From: Hevea brasiliensis
Lineage: Eukaryota; Streptophyta; Magnoliopsida; Malpighiales; Euphorbiaceae
NCBI RefSeq assembly: GCF_030052815.1
Contig: NC_079510.1
Span: forward strand, 30,271,823-30,335,822
Reading direction: 5' to 3'
Length of the DNA stretch: 64,000 bases
This document shows positions 46,480 through 57,374 of this stretch, piece after piece. The notes under the pieces are model-generated. The model worked only from the letters and a program-made list of their open reading frames with translations, ran no database searches and was not told the origin of the DNA. The stretch's first letter is position 1; every line of letters starts with the position of its first letter. A program made the position numbers and the translations under genes.

Positions 46480-47487
46480 TGTAACACCCCTCACCCGACT
46501 ACAGTGTATTCGAGCAAAGTGTGCTACATTCGGTGCTGGAGCACCCTATCTTATCTTACTTTATTCCTTTCATAATTTGATCTCATTATATTTTAATATT
46601 AATTATTTTTCGACGGAGAAACCAGCGGAGTTTCCCCTATTTTATTACCAGTTGACGTATTTTACTATTTACCTGTTTGAAAATTTCAATAATATTTTAC
46701 AAATAAAATCTCATCAATTATTTTCATAGTTTTCTCATAATTCACATCTCATTCATATATCTCAATTCCATATTCATTTCCATGCATTGTCTATATATTT
46801 CAAATCTGTCTTCGAATCCATACAATCTCATTCATGCTCAAAATACTTCTCCTCTCTACAATAATGAGAACTAATGTCTCATTCATACATTAATATGGTT
46901 CATTTATTCATTCATTATGTTATTCATATTGATCACAATTCTAAACAATGGTTCACATGTTCCATTGTATTCAAAACATTTTTCCTTTCTCATTTATACA
47001 TTCAAGAATCTACTTATGTAATTACAAATTTTATATTTCAAGTTAAGTTACTAATATTTTATGAAATCCATTTGTGATGGGCATATAAGCCCTAACTATC
47101 TATTCACATCAATTAGGTGACTTATTTTTCATGTTTCAAGTAATCCATGAATATTTCATGGATTTCAAATTTATAGCCTTAATTTCTTTTTAACAAATTT
47201 GACTAGGATGCATAGTCCACATTTGTCATACAATTCTAAGCATTTAAGCTTAGAATTGGTTCTAGGTCTTCATCTTAATTTACTAATCATTTTGATTACT
47301 ATTCACCTTACTAGTCAACCAAAATGTTGACTTTTTTTATACTTAATGGATATATTAATTCTAATTACACCAAGATCCCATATTTTGAGTTTTATATTTG
47401 CTAGTATTAATTGCCAATTGCAATTTAAAGTCCCCTAGATGCATTTCTAAATTTTAAACTTTGAATTTCAAGTTTGGTGTCACTATT
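46480..47487 (-). repeat. Left LTR of minus TR-GAG, outer part
   Basis: Matches 62911-63274 over the first ~364 bp, then continues with LTR sequence collinear with the other LTRs in reverse. Its last ~160 bp (47325-47487) correspond to an LTR interval that appears again to the right of the TRIM (from 49820), so the two parts overlap in LTR coordinates. Confidence 0.75.
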
Positions 47488-47830
47488 TGTAACACCCTAG
47501 GCAAATCCCACATCGACAAAATACGGAGAGATGCTGGGTTTATAAGTTGATGGTTCGTAACCCCTATTGACGCGTTTTAAAACCGTGAGGGCTTCGGTCC
47601 AAAGCGGACAATATCACTAGTGGGCCGGGCCATTACATTTGTGGTATCAGAGCCACTCCGCGTGCAACCTTGAACGATGGTGGGGCAAACCTCAGCGAGG
47701 ACGCTAAGTCCCATAAGGGGGGTGGATTGTAACACCCTAGGCAAATCCCACATCGACAAAACACGGGAGAGATGCTGGGTTCATAAGATGGAGGTTCCTA
47801 ACCCCTATTGACGCGTTTTCTGTTCATTTG

Positions 47831-48730
47831 GTCATAACTCTCTCTATACTGGTCCAAATGACCTAAAATTTTACCAATGGAAAGTCTAGACATAGGGCTA
47901 CACTTTTCATGAAGACCACTTAACCTAGTTTTGCTTTTAACCAAATCAAATTGTTAGCAAAAGTTGAGTCACTAAAACTGCCAACCCAGAAATTGTCCAA
48001 AATACTGTTGCTTTGGTATGCTTGACCAATTTTGGCAAAAATGCCATAACTTGGTCTCCAAAGCTGCAAATTGAGTGAAACTAGTGCCAAAAGTTTTATA
48101 AGACATAGCACAACAATTTTTATGTTTTGACCAAGCTCTAGAAACCATTGCATCCTAGGGAAAATATTAGCCAAAGTTAGGAATTGAAATCTAGAAAATG
48201 TTAAGTTGAACCCAGAATGCCATTTGATACCTGTGTGTTCATTTGGCCATAATTCCCACTAGGAAATTCCATTTGAGATTTGCCAATATGATCTAGAAAC
48301 ATGATACTTAGGGATACAATATTGATTTAGACACCTTTGCCAAATTCTAAGTGTAAAGACCCTAAAAAGAGAGTCAAACATACTGCCCTAAAGTTGATTT
48401 TTGCCCTTATAGGACTGAGAGTCCAGGTTAATACATTGACCATAACTCACTATACCAAGCTTGAAAAATTATGAAATTATACTTGGGAGTCCCTAAGACA
48501 TATAGGAACATATCTTGTGAAGGAACCTAAGTCTAAAAATGACAATAAAATGATCAAATGACTGGTCAAAGTTTATTGACTAGAAATTGTAAATTCTGGA
48601 CAGCTTAGAGGCAAAGGGACCAGTTATGGTATTTTGACCATAACTTGAGTTCTATAACTCCAAATTCAGTGATTCAAAAACTGAAATTCAAGTTTAAACA
48701 TAGAGGAACAATTGTTATGAAGGAAGTGTG
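47831..48730 (+). repeat. Five ~200-bp degenerate units in the captured fragment
   Basis: CATAACT or CATAATT cores at 47831, 48044, 48247, 48440 and 48638 (spacing 213, 203, 193 and 198 bp). Most contain a (G)ACATA block 55-70 bp further on and a TTATGAAGG or TTCATGAAG ending. Confidence 0.7.
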
Positions 48731-49458
48731 ACTAAATAAACATCCTAACCTAGTCAAATTCCTAGATAAAGATAACACATCAACATGAACCTAAAGAAAG
48801 GTTCATGGGAAAAATGCTATATATGATAATTAAAATACTCATAAGGATAATTAAATATTAAAAATGATATGAATATGTAAATTGGGACTAATGTCCCATT
48901 AATATGAAATTAATGGTACCAATGAACAGTACTAGAAAATAGTAACAGTGAATAGTGCTAAAATAATTAAAAATGTTTAATTGCCCATAGTATACCTAGA
49001 CTTATTTATTTAGTTTGGATAAATTGGTATACCAATTAGGGACCATAGATAGCAGTACTGCTTATAGAGCAAATCATGAACTGACAATATATGTCTGATA
49101 TGATTGTTCTACAGGCTATATGCCCACTTACTGGCCATTGTGCCTACTTTATTTCTGGCTTTACAAGCTCGATTAGGTCTCGTGCCGACACCGGCCTCGT
49201 GCACGATAGATGTATCTGAGGTAGACATATGGCTGTCTAACCCGTATACTCCCGTGTATCCAGCTTTTATAATTTGTTATAGGTTTCTTGGGCATTGATA
49301 ATAATTAATTAATACTGAATATACAATAAGTAAACAGGAAAGACCCCAATAATTTTAATTGATTCCAAAGTGTAAAAAAAATGTAAAAGACCCAGAATTT
49401 ATGATTTGTAAATATTATTTCAATTGTTTAATTATTATTATTATAAATTATGCACCAC

Positions 49459-49494
49459 TAAGCATTATGCTTAGCGCGTTGGTTTTCCATCGCG
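49459..49494 (+). other. Double hairpin in the captured LTR fragment
   Basis: TAAGC-ATTAT-GCTTA (49459-49473), then CGCGTTGG-TTTT-CCATCGCG (49475-49494), 7 of 8 pairs. Both arms of the second stem differ from LTR 2 in a compensating way. Confidence 0.75.
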
Positions 49495-49824
49495 TAGGTA
49501 CTGAAGATCAGAGCATTTTAAAACCGTGAGGGCTTCGGCCTAGAGCGGACAATATCACTAGTGGGCCGGGCCATTACATTTGTGGTATCAGAGCCGCTCC
49601 GCGTGCAACCTTGAACGATGGTGGGGCAAACCTCAGCGAGGACGCTGAGTCCCATAAGGGGGGTGGATTGTAACACCCTAGGCAAATCCCACATCGACAA
49701 AACACGGGAGAGATGCTGGGTTTATAAGTTGATGGTTCATAACCCCTATTGACGCGTTTTAAAACCGTGAGGGCTTCGGTCCAAAGCGGACAATATCACT
49801 AGTGGGCCGGGCCATTACACTATT

Positions 49825-49916
49825 CACCTCATTGGTCAACAAAAATGTTAACTTTTGGATAGAAAATAGGTACATTGGTTTTAACACTCCCAATGCACCA
49901 CATTTTACATTTAAAA
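49825..49916 (-). repeat. Left LTR of minus TR-GAG, middle part
   Basis: Short LTR segment between the TRIM and the Tekay-like element. It joins 59823 to give the CATTTTACATTTAAAACTTGTTGG sequence expected from the other LTRs, which confirms the insertion boundary. Confidence 0.8.
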
Positions 49917-52411
49917 TGTCACGACCCAACCTATGGGCCGGACCGGCACTAGGACCTGGGCCAGCCTAAAGCCCCCGAGGCCCGTAGTAAGCCTTAACTA
50001 TTCATTAACCCAACTCTAAGGCCCATTTGGGCCCAATTTCAAGAAAACAAACGGACAGAGTCCGGCCATAAAATGGACTTTCCAACGGGGAGTTTTTGAC
50101 TCACCCGACCTGTAAACACAATAAATACTCAATTGGGGAGCTCAGCTCACCCTCCACATACTCATCAACATAAAATAAATGTGAGCTCAGCTCCCTCATC
50201 CAATCCATCAACATGCATAACATATTTAAGTTTACAGGTCCAACATGATAAAAATATTACAGACCAAATTCAAATAAATACTGCTAACACATGCGGAAAT
50301 TCTAGGAGTAATTAAAATTACACAATATTGATAAACAACCTGCGAGGTAGAAAAGCAGGTTAACCCAGAACAAAATATCCTCCTGTGGCCTGTAAAAATT
50401 TTTGAACAGGAGTGAGCGTTCGACTCAGAGAGTAAAATATCAATCTTAACTATAATCTCTATAACTATCTGAAACTAATGCAACCTGTAGAGTGAAATGC
50501 AACATCAACACCATATTCACATCATAGCATCAAAAAGGTAATTTGGAGCACTCACACACTCGTAACATCATTCATAGTATATGGGAGCCGATCCTATACG
50601 ACTCTCTTAAATCCAATCTGTGCCGTGAAGAACTCATTTCGGACTTCCACTTAAATACCAAATCGGGTCCCAAATAAGAACTCAAGCCGTGTCTACCCGA
50701 AGGACCGGTCCCAATAAGAACTCAAGCCGTGTCTACCCGTCCTATCCATAGTCCACACCACATCACACGCACGCCAACGCACGCACACTGCTCCAAATTA
50801 CCGCAACACCATTCATGGCACTTTAACAGTTATGAATGCAACATAAATCGTGCCTAGAGTTTAACTACATAAATATATGCATATAAGTGATGCATGGGCA
50901 TGCTGAACATATAATAATATCGAAATTATAATTAAAATTAATATTTTACTCACAGGCTTGACGACAAATTACTGTGGCGGCTGGGCGGAGGAAGAAGGCT
51001 GTCCCGGCTCACCTGACAATCATATTACATTTATTTAATACAATCTGACTCAATACAAATAAAGAAAAAGACCAATTACGTCCTAAGTCGTGCCGAAAAT
51101 CCGGCAGAGTCTCCCCTATACCTAGGACCTACCCAACCTGCAAAAGGGCTAAAAACGCACTTCTATACTCACAATCCATACATCAACAGTTCAATCATAT
51201 CACACAGCCCCTCCTGGGCCCATCAAATCAATCATTCATCACAATATGTAAAATTTCAATTTAGTCCCTATAATTGACCATTTTTGCAAAAACTGCCCAA
51301 ATCCACTCTAAAAATTCTAAAACTTTGCCCCGCGGTCCTTAGCAATATTACTAAGCTATTGCAAAAAGAATCGTAATTTTCTAAGCTACCACGAATATTT
51401 TATGGATTTTTAATCCTATTTAAGCACTAGAAAATTACGAAAAAACAAGGTTCGGGTTTACCTTTGCCGATTCCGACTTCGGGGACGCGCTCGGGACGTC
51501 TGACAATGGGGGGGTAGGCAAAATCTCGGCCCAATTCGGAGACTTTTCCAGAACGGTCTGTTCGCCGAATTTCGCACTTGGCCAATCGTCGAATTTCCGC
51601 GAAATGAGAATACCTACACGGCCCATAACACGGGGTTAGTACATAAATTTTTCGTAATTTTCTAAGCTCATTTAATGCTCGAAAATACACTGCGAATTTC
51701 CTTGGGACCCACCAAAAACGTTGTCGGAAAATTTTGAAATTAATATCCGCGAAGCCCTCGCCGAGTGGAGCGTCTTTGGTAGCCTCGGTTTTCTCATGGA
51801 TTCACGGTTTGAGAAATCTAGCCCAAAAGTCGAAATGGGCGAAAATCTTCCCGAGCAAAAATCGGACAATCCGCTCGATGGATTTCGCGTTCTTGGTGTC
51901 TATGGAAAGCTCTCGCCGAGTAGATGATTTTGGACACAAGACCCGGCCCAATCGGTGGCGGATCGGCCGGATTTGGCCGGAGAAAGTGGAGCGACGCGCG
52001 CGCGCAGGGGAGAGGAGGAGAGAGAAAAGAAAGTGAAAAGAGAGAGACGCGCGCGGGAGAAGAAAAAGGAAATGGGGCAGGTTCGATTTGACCGGTCCGA
52101 TCCGGTCCGGTTCGATTCGGCCGCTCGATTCGAATACAAAATTTTGAATTTTTACTCTGCCTCGGAACCGAAAACGAGGTCCAAAAATTCCGAAAAAATT
52201 CCATAAAAATCATAAAAATACGTAGACTACAAAGATATTTTTAGTTTTGCCTCGTGGTCTTTAAATACATTGTTACAAATCATCAAAGTTTATATTTTCG
52301 TAAATTCGAACCCGATTTTTTAAATCAGAAAAATCTCAAAAAATTTCCTAAAATTTAAATAAAATTTAAATATCAAAAATACTCATAATTAATAAAATTT
52401 GGGGTGTTACA
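49917..52411 (-). repeat. Tekay-like 3' LTR (2495 bp)
   Basis: Plus-strand ends TGTCACGACC...GGGGTGTTACA; in the element's sense it begins TGTAACACCCC. Collinear with 57375-59817. Many differences are loss of one base from a CC or GG pair. Confidence 0.93.
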
Positions 52412-52424
52412 TTCTTCCCCCTTA
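52412..52424 (-). promoter_or_regulatory. Tekay-like polypurine tract
   Basis: Minus strand AAGGGGGAAGAA immediately before the TGTAACACCC of the 3' LTR. Confidence 0.88.
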
Positions 52425-52446
52425 CGTAAAAATTCGCCTCGAATTT

Positions 52447-52894
52447 TTACACAAGCGTAATAAAACACATGATTATGCATTGAACAAATACGGTACTTGC
52501 TACGCATGTCCCGCTCGACTCCAGTGCACTCTTCCACCGATCGACTCTCCACAAAACCTTAACCATAGGGATCTGCTTAGATCTCACTGTCTCACTTGGT
52601 AGTCCACTATGGCTACAGTCGCTCCTCAAATGTCAAGTTCTCTTTAGCTCTATCACATCCTTTGCAAAGACGTGAGAAGGATCGGGAATGTATTTCTGAG
52701 CATGGAGATGTGAAACACGGATGAACGTGAGAAAGGTTGGGTGGTAGTTCCAACCGGAGGCAAATCGCTCCAACTCTATCAAGAACCTCAAAAGGTCCAA
52801 TATACCGAGGTGCCAACTTGCCCTTCTTTCCAAATCTCATGACTCCTTCATTGGAGAAACCTTCAGAATACATAGTCGCCATCGCAAACTCCAC
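52447..52894 (-). pseudogene. pol: Integrase C-terminus and chromodomain-like end
   Basis: Continues integrase after a frameshift. KLAPRYIGPFEVLDRVG (from ~52810) is the conserved gypsy integrase C-terminal motif, followed by LELPPNLSHVHPCF. A frame change near 52640 leads to QIPMVKVLWR, the chromodomain-like segment found in chromovirus integrases. The usual EE-x-TWE motif after it is frame-shifted. Chromodomains steer integration to heterochromatin; here it is probably inactive. Confidence 0.75.
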
Positions 52895-52928
52895 ATCCCT
52901 CCGTCTGGGTCCGCATAACTCTTCTGCT

Positions 52929-54440
52929 TCATCGAAAGCCGTCCTCGCCGTTCCTGATTAAAGGAACTACCTCTGAAGTGTACTGCACTAGGTCTACATC
53001 ATGCACCTTCGCTTCCCCCATTTCTGTCCAACACAGAGGAGACCTACACTTTCTTCCATATAGTGCCTCATAGGGTGCCATCCCTATGCTGGAGTGATAA
53101 CTGTTGTTGTAGGCAAACTCCACCAAAGCTAGCTGCTCATCCCATTGACCTCCAAAATCCAAGACACTCATGCGAAGCATGTCTTCCAGTGTTTGGATTG
53201 TCCTTTCGGACTGTCCGTCTGTCTGAGGGTGGAAAGCTGTACTGAAGTTCAATTGTGTGCCAAGTGCCTCCTGCAACTTTCTCCAAAACCGAGAAGTGAA
53301 CTGGGGCCCTCTGTCAGATATTATGGAAGCCGGAACTCCATGCAATCTGACTATTTCTCGAATATAGAGCCGGGCATACTGTGCCACAGAATATGTAGTC
53401 TTCACAGGTAAGAAGTGAGCTGATTTGGTCAAGCGGTCTACAATTACCCATATCGAATCATATCCTCGCGTGGTACGAGGCAGCCCAGTCACAAAATCCA
53501 TAGTGATCATTTCCCACTTCCATTCTGGGATAGGGAGCTCTTGCAGCTTCCCTGACGGTCTCTGGTGTTCAAATTTCACCTTCTGACAAGTCAAGCACTT
53601 GGACACAAAGTCTGCTATGTCTCTCTTCATGCCATTCCACCAATAGCTATCTTTCACATCATGGTACATCTTGGTGGAACCTGGATGGACACTGTAAAGT
53701 GTGTAGTGTGCCTCTTGCATGATTTCATTTCTGAGATTGTCCACATCGGGCACACATATCCTAGAACCTTGCACTAGGGCGCCATCATTGGCAAATCCAA
53801 ACTCACCACCTTCGCCTTGCTGTACTCTTTCTATGATCTTCATCAATTGTTGGTCTCTGTGCTGGGAAACTCTAACTCTGTCCCTCAAGTCTGGCCTCAC
53901 TGAAAAGTGAGCCAACAATACCCCCTCATCTGACAGATCTAGGATTAAACCTTGATCCATCAATTCATGTACCTCCCGAATCAACGGTCTCTTCTCTACC
54001 GAAATGTGCGTCAAACTGCCAGAAGATTTTCTGCTCAAGGCATCTGCCACAACATTGGCCTTTCCAGGGTGGTACTGGATGGTGCAATCATAGTCCTTCA
54101 GAAGCTCCATCCATCTCCTCTGTCTCAAGTTTAAATCCCTCTGTTGAAAGATGTACTTCAAACTCTTGTGGTCGGTGTATATCTCGCACACTTCACCATA
54201 CAGGTAGTGTCTCCAGATTTTTAGTGCAAAGACTACAGCCGCCATTTCCAAATCATGGGTGGGGTAGTTCTGCTCATGCCTCTTCAGCTGCCGTGAAGCA
54301 TAAGCCACTACCTTTCCATTCTGCATCAAAACACACCCTAGGCCAACTCTGGAGGCGTCACAATACACGGTGTATCCTTCACCACTCACAGGTAGTGTCA
54401 ACACAGGGGCAGTGGTTAGACACTCCTTGAGCCTCTGGAA
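52929..54440 (-). CDS. pol: RNase H and integrase of the Tekay-like element
   Basis: Open for about 500 codons, the longest unbroken frame in the window. RNase [17 protein letters not shown], then [27 protein letters not shown] and [10 protein letters not shown], holding the D-E-D-D acidic residues. Integrase: zinc-binding H-H-C-C region ([18 protein letters not shown]), then catalytic D in [11 protein letters not shown], second D in [12 protein letters not shown] and E in [13 protein letters not shown], so the DDE triad is present. The first ~13 codons before [16 protein letters not shown] are out of the true frame; the real polyprotein enters by a frameshift near 54440. It also shifts out at 52929. 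Confidence 0.85.
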   Translation of the reverse strand, partial: FQRLKECLTTAPVLTLPVSGEGYTVYCDASRVGLGCVLMQNGKVVAYASRQLKRHEQNYPTHDLEMAAVVFALKIWRHYLYGEVCEIYTDHKSLKYIFQQRDLNLRQRRWMELLKDYDCTIQYHPGKANVVADALSRKSSGSLTHISVEKRPLIREVHELMDQGLILDLSDEGVLLAHFSVRPDLRDRVRVSQHRDQQLMKIIERVQQGEGGEFGFANDGALVQGSRICVPDVDNLRNEIMQEAHYTLYSVHPGSTKMYHDVKDSYWWNGMKRDIADFVSKCLTCQKVKFEHQRPSGKLQELPIPEWKWEMITMDFVTGLPRTTRGYDSIWVIVDRLTKSAHFLPVKTTYSVAQYARLYIREIVRLHGVPASIISDRGPQFTSRFWRKLQEALGTQLNFSTAFHPQTDGQSERTIQTLEDMLRMSVLDFGGQWDEQLALVEFAYNNSYHSSIGMAPYEALYGRKCRSPLCWTEMGEAKVHDVDLVQYTSEVVPLIRNGEDGFR

Positions 54441-54447
54441 ACTCACC

Positions 54448-55581
54448 TCACAAATCATCCGTCCAAATGAATGGAACATTCTTCCCGGTCAACTTAGTTA
54501 GGGAGCCGCTATCCCGGAGAAATCTTGCACAAATCGTCAGAGTAGCCACTAAACCTGAAAACTCGCACCTCGTTGATCGTTGTAGGCCTAAGCCAATCGA
54601 TTCTGACTTCAATTTTCTTGGGATCCACTTGAATCCAGTCACTAGAAACCACGAGACACAAGAATGAGATGCTATCAATCCAAAATTCACATTTTGAAAA
54701 TTTGGCGTATACCGGTGCTCCTCAAGGTTTGCAACACCATCCTCAAGTGCCACACGTGTTCTTCCTCGGTCCGAGAGTATACTGTAATGTCATCTATGAA
54801 TACGATGACAAACGGTCCAAAATGACTTGAACACCCTGCTCATCAAGTCCATGAAGGTCTTTGGTGCATTAGTGAGTCCAAAAGACATCACCAAGAACTC
54901 ATAATGACCATATCTTGTCCTCGAAGCCGTTTTGGACACGTCCTCATTCCTGATTCTCAACTGATGGTAGCCTGATCGCAGGTCTATCTTGGAAAAGAAT
55001 CTAGCTCCTTGGAGCTGATCGAACAAATCATCGATCCGAGGAAGTGGATACTTATTCTTCACAGTCACCTTGTTCAGCTGTCTGTAGTCAATACACAACC
55101 TCAATGACCCATCCTTCTTTCTCACAAATAGAACAGGAGCACCCCAGGGTGAAGTGCTCGGACGTATGAAACCCTTGTCCAAAAGCTCTTGTAGTTGCTC
55201 CTTCAGCTCTTTCAATTCTGCTGGTGCCATCCTGTAAGGTGGCATGGATATGGGGTTTGTACCCGGAATAACATCAATGCAGAACTCTATTTCCCTTCCT
55301 GGTGGCAACCCTGGAAGCTCCTCTGGGAAGACATCCATAAATTCTCTGACAACAGGAACATTTTCCATGCTGACACCTTCTACAGATGTATCTCTCACCA
55401 ATGCCAAATACCCTTGGCATCCACGCCTCAACATTTTTCTAGCACTAATTGCTGACACCAAATTATATGGAGCCACGCTCCTGTCACCATCAAAGCTAAA
55501 CTCTTCCACACCAGGTATGTGGAAATACACCTTTTTGTTCCTGCAGTCTAAGGTGGCATAATGAGTTGCCAACCAATCCAT
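54448..55581 (-). pseudogene. pol: Reverse transcriptase of the Tekay-like element
   Basis: Open from about 55581 to 54790, with [18 protein letters not shown], then [55 protein letters not shown] and [15 protein letters not shown], the successive conserved blocks of gypsy RT. The catalytic tyrosine-X-D-D-type motif reads FIDD at 54789-54800, but in a shifted frame after the loss of about one base near 54820. The thumb/connection part to 54448 is readable only in pieces. Domain order and motif spacing are normal. Inactive as it stands unless the indels are sequence errors. Confidence 0.85.
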
Positions 55582-56000
55582 CCCGTGATTACATCGAAAT
55601 CCATCACTGGTAGAGGAACCAAGTCTGCTGGGAGGATCTTTCCATCCACTACCACTGGGCTACCCGGAAAAACCATATCTACCTCTATGTTGTCGCTAAG
55701 TGGGGTAGCTACTGACAAAGGGCATTCTAAAGTTGTAGGGTTTCTATCCAACCTCATGGCAAACACAGGGGAGACAAATGAGTGCGTAGCACCCGGATCT
55801 ATCAAAACACGAGCCTCATAAGAACAGACCAGAAGAATACCTGCCACAACTGCATTTGAAGCTTGAGCATCCTGGTGGGTCAGGGTGAAAACCCGTGCTT
55901 GACCCCTACCCTGAGTGGCAGAACCCTGATACTGACTTCTACCTCCTGATCTGCCTCCAAATCCACGTCCCCCTTGTCCTCCTGGCCATCGAATCGATCG
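55548..56000 (-). pseudogene. pol: Aspartic protease of the Tekay-like element
   Basis: A GRG-rich linker (GGRGFGGRSGGRSQYQ), then RVFTLTHQDAQASNAVVAG, then the active site ARVLIDPGATHSFVS (D-P-G-A-T-H-S; gypsy proteases have D-(P/S)-G-A/S-T/S) and [11 protein letters not shown] before GMDWL in the RT reading. Frames overlap by ~30 nt with the RT segment (55548-55581), marking a frameshift. The protease would process the Gag-Pol polyprotein. Confidence 0.82.
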
Positions 56001-56029
56001 CCGCCATGTTGGAAGCACCGGATACAATT

Positions 56030-57154
56030 GTCGAGGAACATTTGCAATGTAACCTGTGACCCCATCTGTGGCTCATCAAAACGGGCGATCTCTAGCAAAG
56101 TGGCCGGTTGGCCACACTCAAGCATACTCGACCCCATCAAACAAGGTCCGAATGTCCTCTTCCACACTGCACACGGTGCCAAAGAGGATCTCAACGCAGC
56201 CGAATCGCTTGCTCGAACTATTACCACTGCTGGATCCGTACCCTGGTCTGAACCCTCGGGATTTGTGTCTAAAACCACTCCTCTTATTTCTGCTTCTTCC
56301 TCTGTAAGTAGTTTGGCCACCACTATCCATAGTACCCGTGTGGGGAACACCTGAAGAACCCTCGCTCTGCTTTTCTTTGCTCTTCCATTGTCATCCACAA
56401 AGATAGCTAACCTCAACTGTCTGCTCGATCCACCACCACATCAAAAGATCGATCGACATCATGGCTGTTCGCATACCTCTGTCAAGCCCCTTTAGGAATC
56501 TTTTCACCTTCATCTTTTCAGAAGCTACCGCTGCAGGGGCATATCTGCTCAATTCCGAAATTCAGAGCATATTCATCTACTGCACTGCCATTCGCCTTAA
56601 GGCCTCAAAGGCCCACTGCTTCGATCTCTCAAGCTTTCGCACGAACCGATTGATGAAAAGTTCCACAACCGAGCCCATGTCAAACCCTCCATCCGGTAAC
56701 ACGTAGTCACTCATCCACCGTTCAGGCATAGGCCCCATGACGCGTCGCATACACTCTACCAATCTTCTATCACCAATCAGACTGCTCTCGCCGCTCGCAG
56801 GAATCTAAAAATCGATATCGCCGTCGACACATCATAGGTACCAGGCACCAACTTCTTGAAATTTATGATCTGTTTGTAAGATTCCTCTCTTGGTGCGGTG
56901 GACTGCTGCTGCTGTGGAGGATGGACCATATACTGCACCATCATGTCGATGGTTCTCTGCAGACACCTAGAGTAGCGCCATTGGGTCCATGGGACCTGTG
57001 CCATAAAGGACTGCTCTCAGATCGCTGGTTGCTCCTCTACTTGAGCAGCTCTAGGCCTCCTACCCCGCCTCCTCGAGGCAGCCTCATCCTGTGCCGACAC
57101 TTCGTCGGGCACATCTGGTTCTGGTGCAGTGGCAGCTCTCCTGCTTCTACGCAT
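56030..57154 (-). pseudogene. gag: Gag of the Tekay-like element
   Basis: Starts at ATG 57154 (MRRSRRAATAPEPDVPDEVS). A stop follows near 57010, then a glutamine/proline tract (HPPQQQQSTAPREES). The capsid part is readable near 56577-56762 (PERWMSDYVLP, ELFINRFVRKLE, KQWAFEALRRM). The zinc knuckle region near 56070-56130 is frame-shifted (ECGQP then ARFDEPQMGSQ). At least five indels. This is the particle protein ahead of protease in one gag-pol reading; too broken to work. Confidence 0.75.
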
Positions 57155-57359
57155 TTTCCTGAAATTCAGCAGATTAGCCCACAAAATTCAAAATCGCACA
57201 TTATCTGACTCTATAGACTCATATTTATACATAACATATGGAGCGAAACTAGAAGCAAAGATGACAATGCAAGACGAATGTGGACCCTATATTTCGCATG
57301 TGACTCCTATTAGACTCTTCTCAACACTTTAGACAACATTCCTAAGAACTGGAGCCTAA

Positions 57360-57370
57360 GCTCGATACCA
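57360..57370 (-). promoter_or_regulatory. Tekay-like primer-binding site (1-nt deletion)
   Basis: Minus strand TGGTATCGAGC, i.e. TGGTATCAGAGC lacking one A, 4 nt from the LTR end. Fits initiator tRNA-Met with a deletion. Confidence 0.75.
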
Positions 57371-57374
57371 CATC

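Larger units (their letters stand above)
47820..49515 (+). repeat. Giant-LTR fragment captured inside the TRIM
   Basis: A 1.7-kb forward-oriented piece of a giant LTR, collinear with about 12009-13460 of LTR 1 but from a diverged subfamily. It carries five ~200-bp units and the double hairpin, and no LTR termini. It sits within the middle TRIM LTR, with TTTT repeated on both sides (47816-47819 and 49516-49519). Confidence 0.8.
47488..49819 (+). mobile_element. Rearranged TRIM related to Cassandra, TSD CTATT
   Basis: LTR (150 bp, 47488-47637, TGTAACACCC...CCATTACA), internal domain with PBS TGGTATCAGAGCC (47642-47654) and PPT AAGGGGGGTGG (47715-47725), second LTR (47728-47819) cut at GACGCGTTTT, 1.7 kb of foreign LTR DNA, the missing end of the second LTR (49516-49578), a second internal domain (49579-49668; PBS 49583-49595) and a third LTR (49669-49819). 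CTATT flanks it at 47483-47487 and 49820-49824. Internal domain and LTR ends match Cassandra at 22096, but the 5S-like block is absent. Confidence 0.82.

Noticed and set aside
51734..52213. Overlapping arginine-rich frames in the Tekay-like LTR (and 59098-59649)
   Set aside because: GC-rich leader DNA of an LTR open in several frames and on both strands at once; not conserved in frame between the two LTRs.
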